Positions 33,520 through 41,622 of a stretch of DNA of 57,789 nucleotides are shown here, piece by piece. Positions within the stretch are counted from its first letter, which is position 1. Every line of letters starts with the position of its first letter. A model generated the notes under the pieces. The model was not told the DNA's origin, did no database searches, and worked only from the letters and a program-made list of their open reading frames with translations. The stretch is from Acidimicrobiaceae bacterium. GTDB taxonomy: Bacteria > Actinomycetota > Acidimicrobiia > Acidimicrobiales > UBA8592. The DNA is taken from the NCBI GenBank assembly GCA_002709645.1, contig PAQG01000010.1, positions 45,900 through 103,688 on the forward strand, written 5' to 3'. Made by a program: the position numbers and the translations under genes.

Positions 33520-34815
33520 CTAATTACCCAATATCCCAATATCCCAATTAGCGAGCAATTCTTCGCAATGTTTCGCTGTCGTGATTGCAGATTCACGCCA
33601 ACTCCATTTCTCAATAACACGTTGTCTTCCTGCTAAACCGACTCTTTGGCAGATATCTGGATTCTCAAAAGCAAATTCTATTTGCCTAGCTAAAGCTGAG
33701 CTATCACCTGGTGGCACAGCAAGGCAAGTTTCAAGGTGAGGTCCGGCCACTTCAGGAAGAGCGCCTCCAGTGGTAGCTATCAGTGGAGCTCCACAAGAAA
33801 GAGCTTCAATGGCAGGGATAGAAAATCCCTCATATAACGAAGGCACAATAGCAACTGAAGCCGAAGCAAGTAAATTAACTAGCTCTTCGTAGCTGATTCC
33901 CTGATTGAAATTTACGATGTCACTTAGGCCTAATTCATCAAGAGTTTCTGCAGTAGTGCTTCCCTCTCGTTGTTTACCGACCAATTCTAGGTGGACATTC
34001 GGGTACTGATTTCTAACTTCAGCTAATGCTTCTAGAAGGTATTTCTGTCCTTTAAGAGGGACATCAGCACTAGCAGTTGAGACAATGCGACCGGGGATTC
34101 TTTCAATGCCTGGCTTGGGGGCAAAGAAATCTGTATCAATCCCGATAGGAACAACATGGATTTTTGAAAGGTCAACTTTGTGGTCTTTGCTTATATCGGC
34201 CTTTGATGATTCCGAAACTGTAACAATTCGTTGAATTTTCTTACAGACACGAGTTTGCATTCTTGTAAACGCGTACCATCTCCTTTTCCCGAATCGTTCA
34301 AGGCGTGTTCGCGCATTATCTAATTCAAGTTGTCGATCAACTGTAATAGGGTGATGGATTACACCGAGAATTGGAAGCCCAAGCCTTTTCTGAATTAGTA
34401 GGTTTCCGTATGCTAAAGACCCATTGTCTATCACTAAATCGAAATCATCAGACCGTTCTTTAAGCGCTCGGTAAGCTCGCAAAGAAAAGGAGAGAGGCTC
34501 GGAGAAATTACCGGTCATATAAGAACATAATTCTACGAAATCAGGCAGATCTTTAATCTCCCAAAATCCCGGAATTCTTCCAGGGAAATGGTCGTTGAAA
34601 ATTTCAAGGCTCGGAAATTTATTTAAAGGAACACTTGAGTCAAGGTCAGGATAAGGAGGACCTCCAAAAACTTCAACTGTATGTCCAAGTTCTGCAAGCG
34701 CTTTACTCATCTCACGCACATAGACTCCTTGCCCGCCCACATGTGGCTTGCCACGATAGGCAAGCATGGCGATACGAAAATGTTTTTTTTGCGTTTCTTT
34801 TAGTTCAGCTCCCAA
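33520..34815 (-). CDS. Glycosyltransferase family 4 (GT-B)
   Basis: 431 residues. The N-terminal Rossmann domain has the glycine-rich HVGGQGVYVREMSKAL loop (about 25-40) and a C-terminal GT1 domain with VPSLYEGFSIPAIEALSCGAPLIAT, the retaining GT4 EX7E-type signature (about 336-360). Likely transfers a hexose from a nucleotide sugar on a lipid or glycan acceptor at the inner face of the membrane. First gene of a three-gene minus-strand operon with the methyltransferase and toroid protein. TTG start preceded by GGAAGG. Confidence 0.9.
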   Translation of the reverse strand: MGAELKETQKKHFRIAMLAYRGKPHVGGQGVYVREMSKALAELGHTVEVFGGPPYPDLDSSVPLNKFPSLEIFNDHFPGRIPGFWEIKDLPDFVELCSYMTGNFSEPLSFSLRAYRALKERSDDFDLVIDNGSLAYGNLLIQKRLGLPILGVIHHPITVDRQLELDNARTRLERFGKRRWYAFTRMQTRVCKKIQRIVTVSESSKADISKDHKVDLSKIHVVPIGIDTDFFAPKPGIERIPGRIVSTASADVPLKGQKYLLEALAEVRNQYPNVHLELVGKQREGSTTAETLDELGLSDIVNFNQGISYEELVNLLASASVAIVPSLYEGFSIPAIEALSCGAPLIATTGGALPEVAGPHLETCLAVPPGDSSALARQIEFAFENPDICQRVGLAGRQRVIEKWSWRESAITTAKHCEELLANWDIGILGN

Positions 34816-34972
34816 AATTGCATCCTTCCGTACCAGAATTCAAGGGTAAAGACATGTGGAGGTAAATCAATCTAAAAATAACGAAATGTTCTTTTTCTCA
34901 ACTGGATTTCTTTATTGTTAAGTGGTGAAATCAATAAAACATAACTTTATCCCTAGTTAAGAATGGAGTCCT

Positions 34973-35416
34973 TTGAGAGCACTTGTGCAGCGTGTGTCAG
35001 AAGCTTCGGTAGAGGTTAAAGGGGAGATTATTGGCAGTATCTCATCTGGGCTTTGTATTTTTGTTGGGGTTACGCACAGTGATACAAAACTTGTAGCTGA
35101 AAAACTTGCAAAAAAAATCGTTGAATTGAGATTCTTTGAAGACGATGAAGGTCGAATGAATTTATCTAGTTTGCAGGTCTATGCACAAATGCTAGTGATC
35201 TCTCAGTTCACACTTTATGGTGATGTTAGTCGCGGCCGGCGACCCAGTTGGGTTGCAGCTGCCCCACCCGAACAAGCAGAGTCATTAATACACTATTTCG
35301 TAAAATGCCTGTCGGTAAATCATGGGGTCAGCGTTGAAACAGGTCAATTTCAAGCATTCATGAATGTTAATTTGATAAATGAAGGACCTGCAACACTAAT
35401 GATTGAAGTAAATTAA
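34973..35416 (+). CDS. dtd: D-aminoacyl-tRNA deacylase
   Basis: Removes D-amino acids (and mischarged Gly) from tRNA. 147 residues: RALVQRVSEASVEV at the N-terminus, the catalytic SQFTLYGD motif (about 78-85), GRRPSW and the C-terminal gateway NEGPATLMIEV, where the usual GPVT reads GPAT but the Gly-Pro pair is kept. TTG start with GGAG upstream. The stop overlaps the convergent lnt stop by three bases. Confidence 0.94.
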   Translation: MRALVQRVSEASVEVKGEIIGSISSGLCIFVGVTHSDTKLVAEKLAKKIVELRFFEDDEGRMNLSSLQVYAQMLVISQFTLYGDVSRGRRPSWVAAAPPEQAESLIHYFVKCLSVNHGVSVETGQFQAFMNVNLINEGPATLMIEVN

Positions 35417-36891
35417 TGCTTTCTCCGAGCGTATACATTTGCGCAAACCACTAAGACAGCAGCGGCAAGAATCACTGGTAAAGGACCAACTCGCGTAGCG
35501 AGAGTTTTCCCTTCTCGGAGTTCCACTCTGCTTTCAAGTACCTTTGTTTCAGAAATACTTGTTCTTTGTAGAACTTCCCCATCAGAGTCGATAATTGCGC
35601 TAAATCCTGTTGGAGCAGCTTGGAGTACCCATCTACCATTCTCTATCGCGCGAAGTTGCGATGAAGCCACCTGTTGAGTCTGGAGTATCCTCAGCCAGTA
35701 ACTTGACCCATTTGTTGGATTTAAAAGAATTTGTCCACCATTGTTAATTGCTTCCCGTGCCCGATCTTCAAAGAAAATTTCCCAAGAGATTGAAATACCT
35801 GCATTAAGATCAACTCCCTCAATTGGTATTCTCAAATTTGGCTTACCCGAACCAGGTTTAGTATCGCGGGCAGGTAAATAGTCAGGAGCAAATGGCTCAA
35901 TAACGCTACGAAGAGGTACATATTCGCCAAAAGGAACGAGCCTAACCTTATCGTATCTGTCGTATGTATTTCCATCAGGCCCAAACACAATTGAAGCATT
36001 CGCATTTGAAGTATTATTCGTACGTTCAAAGATTCCGGCTACAAGCCAGCTATCCAAATCTTGAGCTAGTTGTTGTAACTCTAGAAATTCAGGTGAATCA
36101 ATAAGTAGTTGTCTTACATTGACAACATCTTCTGGCCAAAGTACAAGTTCGGGAACTCCGTTAATTCTAGAACTCGCATTCAGGTGACGTTCAAATACTT
36201 CACGTTCGTCTGTGTTAATAGCCTGGGTTCCTTGTTCACCGCCACCTTGAACGATAGCGATATCAATTGATTCAAAAGAACTGCCTTTTGGCGCAATTAA
36301 GCTAAATGCCCAAATAACGATTATTGATACCACAAGCATGAAAGAAGGAAACCATTTCCTCTCCCATGCGAGTGAGAAAGCAATTCCAGCAGCAACGACA
36401 AGAAAAGTAAGAAATAAAGGACCGAGAATTCTTGCCGTTTGGCCTAGGGGAGAACTACTTTGTGACATAGCGATTGTCGCTAATGGAACTCCTCCAAATG
36501 GCCAACGATAACGGAATGCTTCTACTAACGTAAAAATGGCGGGTAAGGCTATAAAGCGATGAACTGTTCTTGGTATAAGAAGAGTTGAAAAGCCATAAAA
36601 TCCACTAAAGAGCAAGCCTTGAATAAAAAACCCTGGAACTGTTAAAGCGATCATCCAGAAAGTTCCGGTGAATAACCAACCTAACCCAAAACTGAATCCA
36701 ATGATAAATCGTGTTTTTGCTGACCTAACACCTTTTAGAAATTGATCTAGTCCCGCAATAGCGAGAAACGCAAGAGGCCAAAATCCCCATGGCGGCATAG
36801 AAAGGACAAAGAGAACCCCTGTCAGGAGCGGTAGTAGGCAAATTCCCACTCCTCTATTTACTGCATTCGTCAGGCGTTTAATTCCAAGCAT
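35413..36891 (-). CDS. lnt: Apolipoprotein N-acyltransferase (catalytic Cys replaced by Ser)
   Basis: Third step of lipoprotein maturation: N-acylates the lipidated Cys. 492 residues: about six N-terminal membrane helices (to about residue 200), a nitrilase-like extracytoplasmic domain and a C-terminal helix. Catalytic Glu254 (VLWPEDV) and Lys315 (YDKVRLVPFGEYVP) are present. The nucleophile motif, ICYE in E. coli, reads ISWE: Ser369 stands in for Cys. The NPTNGSSYW and RAIENGRWVLQAAPTGFSA segments are well conserved. Lipoproteins in the window (8667, 46889) are potential substrates. Upstream gene on this strand is hemY. Confidence 0.88.
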   Translation of the reverse strand: MLGIKRLTNAVNRGVGICLLPLLTGVLFVLSMPPWGFWPLAFLAIAGLDQFLKGVRSAKTRFIIGFSFGLGWLFTGTFWMIALTVPGFFIQGLLFSGFYGFSTLLIPRTVHRFIALPAIFTLVEAFRYRWPFGGVPLATIAMSQSSSPLGQTARILGPLFLTFLVVAAGIAFSLAWERKWFPSFMLVVSIIVIWAFSLIAPKGSSFESIDIAIVQGGGEQGTQAINTDEREVFERHLNASSRINGVPELVLWPEDVVNVRQLLIDSPEFLELQQLAQDLDSWLVAGIFERTNNTSNANASIVFGPDGNTYDRYDKVRLVPFGEYVPLRSVIEPFAPDYLPARDTKPGSGKPNLRIPIEGVDLNAGISISWEIFFEDRAREAINNGGQILLNPTNGSSYWLRILQTQQVASSQLRAIENGRWVLQAAPTGFSAIIDSDGEVLQRTSISETKVLESRVELREGKTLATRVGPLPVILAAAVLVVCANVYARRKH

Positions 36892-36907
36892 AGTTTTTAT
36901 CTTACGA

Positions 36908-38272
36908 TCATTTTTCTACTAAAAATTTTGAAATTGCTTGTGCTTGTGAAGTGCCATCTCTGATACAAGCCGATAACCCTAAACCATTAAAAGCTGCTCC
37001 AGCTAGAAAAACTCCTGGGCCCTCTTTGATAATTTCAGAACGGATTTTTTGTATCTTCTCTCCATGTCCCACCTCATATTGGGGGAATGAATTAGGCCAA
37101 CGGGTAACTCTAGTAGCAAGAGGATCTGCGGTGATTTCAGTAAATATTTCAAGTTCTTTCCGCAACTGCTCTATCAATTCAACGTCATTTAGCCTTAAAG
37201 CACTATCATCTTCAAATCTTCCAACTGAAAGGCGTATATAGACTTTCTTATCATTCTTGAAGTGCGCCCATTTCGATGAAGTCCAAGAGCACGCTGTTGT
37301 TAGCATGTCTTCATCTCTTGAGACGAGAAAGCCACTTCCATCAAAATCTGGAACAGAGTCAAATGGGAAAGCAAAAGTAATAAAGGCCATTGAGGCGTAT
37401 TTAATTTCAGATAGGAGTCTTGCGGTATTCGGGCAAGAACTGGAAATAATATTCGAAGTAATAAAAGCAGGTGTGCTAAAGATGATTCCTTCAGCTTTAT
37501 ATTCCTCGTTGCTTTCTACAATCCATGATGAACCAGATTTTCTTAAACCGGATACTTTTTCATTACAGCGGATATCTCCGGTTATTTGAGCTTCCAAAGA
37601 GTCAACTACACGTTGCAAACCAGCTGGATGAGTCAGAAAAATAGGTTCACGTGGATCTGTTTCTTGTTGAGAAAGAAAAGAGTTTATTGAATTGATCAGA
37701 CTCGGGTCATGCCTGCTGGCTTCGAACAATCGAGGAACTCCAAACTCCAGACTAAGAGTGTCAGCATCTCCCGCATTTATTCCCCCCAAAAGTGGCCCAA
37801 CGAGATTTTCCATTACTTCATCACCAAGCCGACGGCGAACCAGTGAACCAACGGTTTCATCTTCATTAGGCTCATTCCCTGACTTGATAAGGTCAGTACG
37901 CGCTTCTGATAAACCCTTCTCAGAAACGATTGAAAGATTCTCTAATTCATCTAGATCAAGTGGGACACCCAAAAAATGTTTCTTGGGTAAAGCATGCATG
38001 GAGCCATTTACCCAAATTTTTGCTGCCCTAGAAACAGGTGAAACAAGTTCATCTCCTATCCCGAGAGAAAAACATAGTTCACGCATTTCTGGATCACGAG
38101 TCAGGAAAGAATCTGGCCCAGCGTCAATATTTGAACCCGCTACTTCAGTTGTGAGTATCTTCCCTCCGAGCCTTCCTGAACTTTCTAGAAGAAGGACTTC
38201 ATGACCTGTTTTACATAATTCATACGCGGCACTAAGTCCGCTAATTCCCCCTCCAACAATTACAAGTTTCAC
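36908..38272 (-). CDS. hemY: Coproporphyrinogen III oxidase / protoporphyrinogen oxidase (HemY/CgoX)
   Basis: 454-residue FAD enzyme that oxidises the porphyrinogen ring. The dinucleotide motif VIVGGGISGLSAAYEL (about 4-19) is followed by ESSGRLGGKILT and NIDAGPDSFLTR; the C-terminal FAD segment is VFLAGAAFNGLGLSACIRDG. Because the genome carries chdC, this is most likely the coproporphyrinogen oxidase of the coproporphyrin-dependent route. The start overlaps the hemE stop by four bases. Confidence 0.92.
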   Translation of the reverse strand: MKLVIVGGGISGLSAAYELCKTGHEVLLLESSGRLGGKILTTEVAGSNIDAGPDSFLTRDPEMRELCFSLGIGDELVSPVSRAAKIWVNGSMHALPKKHFLGVPLDLDELENLSIVSEKGLSEARTDLIKSGNEPNEDETVGSLVRRRLGDEVMENLVGPLLGGINAGDADTLSLEFGVPRLFEASRHDPSLINSINSFLSQQETDPREPIFLTHPAGLQRVVDSLEAQITGDIRCNEKVSGLRKSGSSWIVESNEEYKAEGIIFSTPAFITSNIISSSCPNTARLLSEIKYASMAFITFAFPFDSVPDFDGSGFLVSRDEDMLTTACSWTSSKWAHFKNDKKVYIRLSVGRFEDDSALRLNDVELIEQLRKELEIFTEITADPLATRVTRWPNSFPQYEVGHGEKIQKIRSEIIKEGPGVFLAGAAFNGLGLSACIRDGTSQAQAISKFLVEK

Positions 38273-39312
38273 GTTTCCAGCCGAAAATCATGAACAAGTT
38301 CAACAACCCGTAATAAAACATCGGGATTTACATCGGGAGTTACACCATGACCGAGATTGAAAATATGTCCGGGTTTACCTCCAATTTTTTTCATGATCGT
38401 AATTATTTCTGATTCAATTGAAGACCATGAGCCTCCAAGAATAGCTGGATCAAGATTTCCTTGAACAGCCTTCCGAGAGCCGATTCTTTCTCTAGCTGTA
38501 TCAATAGGAACACGCCAGTCAACTCCAACGACATCAGCACCTACATCACTCATTAACGACAACAATTCACCGGTTCCAACTCCAAAATGTATTCTTGGGA
38601 CACCTGTTTCCCCCAAAATATCAAATACCTTTTGTGAGTAAGGGAAAACGAAGCTCTCATATTGGCTTGGAGATAAAGAACCGGCCCATGAATCAAATAA
38701 TTGAATTGCGCTAACACCGGCTTCTACTTGAGAGAGCAACGATTGGATTGTGATATCTGTTAATCGCTCCATTAGCGAATCCCATAATTTTCTATCGCTG
38801 AACATTAGTGCTTTTGTTTTCTGGTAAGACCGTGATGGCCCACCTTCTATCAAATAACTAGCAACAGTAAAAGGACCACCAGCGAAACCAATTAAAGGAA
38901 TCTCAAGTTCCTCAATACAACCTTTAATTGTGTCAAGTACGTACGGTGTGTCGAGTTCAGGATTTAGATTTCTTAGCCGCTTTAAGTCATCAGAGGATCT
39001 GAAAGGATCAGCAGCTACTGGTCCTATACCTGGTTCAATTTCTACCCCAAACCCAATAGCATGTACCGGCACAACAATATCCGAGAACAGGATTGCTGCA
39101 TCAACGCCATAGCGTCGAATAGGTTGCAACGTAATTTCAGTAGATATATCTGGTTTCTTAATCGCCTCTAAGATACTTCCTTCTTTTCGTAATGCCCGAT
39201 ATTCAGGAAGGGACCTACCGGCCTGACGCATAAACCATACAGGTGTCCGTTCAACCGGTTCACACCTACAGGCCCGTAAGAAAGAATGATTCTGTAAATC
39301 TTTAAAAGCCAC
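38269..39312 (-). CDS. hemE: Uroporphyrinogen decarboxylase
   Basis: Decarboxylates uroporphyrinogen III to coproporphyrinogen III. 347 residues: TPVWFMRQAGRSLPEYR (about 23-39), ILFSDIVVP with the catalytic Asp, FAGGPFTVASYLIEGGPS, GADVVGVDWRV and the C-terminal HIFNLGHGVTPD are all present. First gene of the hemE-hemY pair; lnt follows 16 bases after hemY and may be cotranscribed. Confidence 0.96.
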   Translation of the reverse strand: MAFKDLQNHSFLRACRCEPVERTPVWFMRQAGRSLPEYRALRKEGSILEAIKKPDISTEITLQPIRRYGVDAAILFSDIVVPVHAIGFGVEIEPGIGPVAADPFRSSDDLKRLRNLNPELDTPYVLDTIKGCIEELEIPLIGFAGGPFTVASYLIEGGPSRSYQKTKALMFSDRKLWDSLMERLTDITIQSLLSQVEAGVSAIQLFDSWAGSLSPSQYESFVFPYSQKVFDILGETGVPRIHFGVGTGELLSLMSDVGADVVGVDWRVPIDTARERIGSRKAVQGNLDPAILGGSWSSIESEIITIMKKIGGKPGHIFNLGHGVTPDVNPDVLLRVVELVHDFRLET

Positions 39313-39461
39313 ATGATAAATCTAGTAGCGACAATAGGAAATAAACGATTTGAGCAAGTCAGAAATTACTAAGAAGAGGATTCGAATGATGAGAAAGTCT
39401 TTCAAATCGCTAGAATAGTTAACCACCCAAATCACCCCAAATAAATTTTTCACCAGAAGAG

Positions 39462-41543
39462 GTGATCAGAATCCACCCTGATTTTCAAGCTGAACAAGAA
39501 TACATTAATGATGCTTATTCCGTCTTAGAGCGCGCCCATGACGAAGCTAAAAAGCTGCATAAAATGGTGGAATCAGGAAAAGGTGGAACGCATCAGGCAC
39601 GATTTGAAAAAGATGTCATAGCTGATCAGGTAAATAAAAGACTATCCCAACTGGATATAGGGGATGCTTCGCTTGTCTTTGGTCGGATAGACCAAAGAAA
39701 CGAAGAGAGTGATAATGAAACTTTCTACATTGGTCGCATAGCAGTATGGAATGAGAATCAAGACCCAATCACAGTTGACTGGCGTGCACCCATCTCGGAA
39801 TCTTTTTATCGCGCTACTGGTAGGGAGTCCATGGGCTTAAACAGGCGTCGACATTTTGCCTCACGAGGGAAAAAACTTCTCGGTATAGAAGATGAATTTT
39901 TTGGCGATGACATTATTGATGACTCCGCAACCCCGTATTTTAAAGGCAGAATGACACTAGCAACAACAATGGAACAAGCTAGAACCGGACGCTTAGGAGA
40001 CATCATTGCAACCATTCAAGGTGAACAAGATGAAATTATTCGCGCCCCATTAGCAGGAGTTCTAACAGTGCAAGGAGGGCCTGGAACCGGCAAAACGGTT
40101 GTCGCCCTCCATCGGGCAGCTTACCTTCTTTATACTCATAGATTCCCTCTTGAAGGGCAGGGTGTATTAGTCGTAGGTCCGAACAAAGTGTTCCTTACTT
40201 ATATTGAACAAGTGCTTCCTTCATTAGGGGAGGCTGGGGTACACCTTGCTGTCCTAGCTGATTTAGTACCTCGGGTTACAGTTCGGGGATTTGACTCAGA
40301 GGAGATAGCAAGAATAAAGGGAAGTTCATTAATGAAAGACGTACTCAGAAGAGCTGTGAAAGATAGAGAACGACCTATACGGGAAGAGTTAACCATTGGT
40401 TATGGACTCCAGAAACTCCGGTTGAGTGTAGAAGAATCATCACATATTATTTCTGAAGCTAGACGAAGATATCAGCATCACAATTCTGCTCGAAATTATG
40501 TTCGGGATTCCGTCTTCGATGCACTAGCAGCAAGCGCGCGTGGTGGTGAAATAAACCCGACAAAGTTAAGAACTGATCTAGGTAACATTTTAGAAATCAG
40601 GGAAACTTTGGATTGGATGTGGCCTTCCTTAACAGCTGAGCATTTGGTGCACGACCTTTTTGGAAGCAAAGCCTTACTCGTAAATGCCGGGTCACCATCA
40701 TTCTCACCTGAAGAAATCATTCATCTATACCGAGAACGCTCTTCGCATGCTTCGAAAGTGCTTTGGACTGAACACGATGCTCCGATTCTTGATGAAGCCC
40801 AAGCAATCCTTGGGTCGCGAAATGGCTTTAAAGAGGAAGAAACAATTCGCACATTTGGCCATATTGTTGTTGACGAAGCACAAGATCTTTCCCCGATGCA
40901 GTTACGCATGTTACAGAGACGTTCTCTAAATGGGTCAATGACTCTTGTAGGAGATATCGCTCAAGCTACCGGTGCATGGGCTCATGATGACTGGAATCAT
41001 ATTATTGAAGCTCTTCCAAGTAGAAAAGAGCCACGGTTCGCTGAATTGACTGTTGGCTATAGATTGCCTCAGCCAACAATGGATGTTGCTTCAAAAGTTA
41101 TTCAGGGAACACCGTTCGGGATGAACCCTCCAGTAGCTGTTCGCGAACAAGGCGAGATTCCTCGATTTGTCAAAGTAGAGACTCCAGCTCGTCTTCTCGG
41201 TGCAGTCACAGCTCTAACAAGATCAGAACTTGAGGAACTGGGTTCTGGAACAATGGCTGTGATTTCTCCTGATCGTTATGTAGATCCGCTAACGCAATCT
41301 CTTAATGCTTCGGGCATAGAACACGGACTTGTATATGAGGGGGCTTTATCAAGTCAGGTAACTCTCGTTCCTGTCGGGTTAGTTAAAGGTTTAGAGCTTG
41401 ACGTAGCTATTGTGGTAGAACCCATAGAGATTATTAATGGGGAACGAAATGGGATCCGCTCCTTGTATGTGGCTCTCACACGAGCAACTCGTCGTTTAAT
41501 AATTGTCCATTCGGAGATTCTTCCCGATGCTCTTCAACACTGA
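39462..41543 (+). CDS. HelD-like RNA polymerase-associated helicase
   Basis: 693 residues, UvrD/Rep-related superfamily 1. A charged N-terminal coiled-coil arm (about 1-75) precedes the first ATPase lobe: GGPGTGKTVVALHRAAYLLY (Walker A), VVDEAQDLSPMQL (Walker B), GDIAQATGAWA and GYRLPQPTM motifs, with a terminal LYVALTRATRRLI. The arm plus split helicase core fits actinobacterial HelD, which removes stalled RNA polymerase and in some relatives gives rifamycin tolerance. GTG start at 39462. Convergent with the ABC permease gene. Confidence 0.88.
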   Translation: MIRIHPDFQAEQEYINDAYSVLERAHDEAKKLHKMVESGKGGTHQARFEKDVIADQVNKRLSQLDIGDASLVFGRIDQRNEESDNETFYIGRIAVWNENQDPITVDWRAPISESFYRATGRESMGLNRRRHFASRGKKLLGIEDEFFGDDIIDDSATPYFKGRMTLATTMEQARTGRLGDIIATIQGEQDEIIRAPLAGVLTVQGGPGTGKTVVALHRAAYLLYTHRFPLEGQGVLVVGPNKVFLTYIEQVLPSLGEAGVHLAVLADLVPRVTVRGFDSEEIARIKGSSLMKDVLRRAVKDRERPIREELTIGYGLQKLRLSVEESSHIISEARRRYQHHNSARNYVRDSVFDALAASARGGEINPTKLRTDLGNILEIRETLDWMWPSLTAEHLVHDLFGSKALLVNAGSPSFSPEEIIHLYRERSSHASKVLWTEHDAPILDEAQAILGSRNGFKEEETIRTFGHIVVDEAQDLSPMQLRMLQRRSLNGSMTLVGDIAQATGAWAHDDWNHIIEALPSRKEPRFAELTVGYRLPQPTMDVASKVIQGTPFGMNPPVAVREQGEIPRFVKVETPARLLGAVTALTRSELEELGSGTMAVISPDRYVDPLTQSLNASGIEHGLVYEGALSSQVTLVPVGLVKGLELDVAIVVEPIEIINGERNGIRSLYVALTRATRRLIIVHSEILPDALQH

Positions 41544-41557
41544 CGTCGAGCGTTTGT

Positions 41558-41609
41558 CGGTAAAGCGTTGTCTTTGATGTTCTGACCGGTAAGCATCAAG
41601 ACGATACCG
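41558..41609. terminator. Probable bidirectional terminator between helD-like and ABC permease genes
   Basis: Outer stem CGGTA (41558-41562) / TACCG (41605-41609); inner stem GTCTT-T-GATG (41570-41579) / CATC-AAGAC (41594-41602) with one bulged base and a 14-base loop. It fills the 79-base convergent gap. T tracts are weak on both strands. Confidence 0.55.
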
Positions 41610-41622
41610 AATAAGAGAGAAA

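Noticed and set aside
33527-33548. Short tandem repeat CCCAATAT x2.75
   Set aside because: Only two and a half units, lying in the last codons of the glycosyltransferase; no sign of a larger repeat array.
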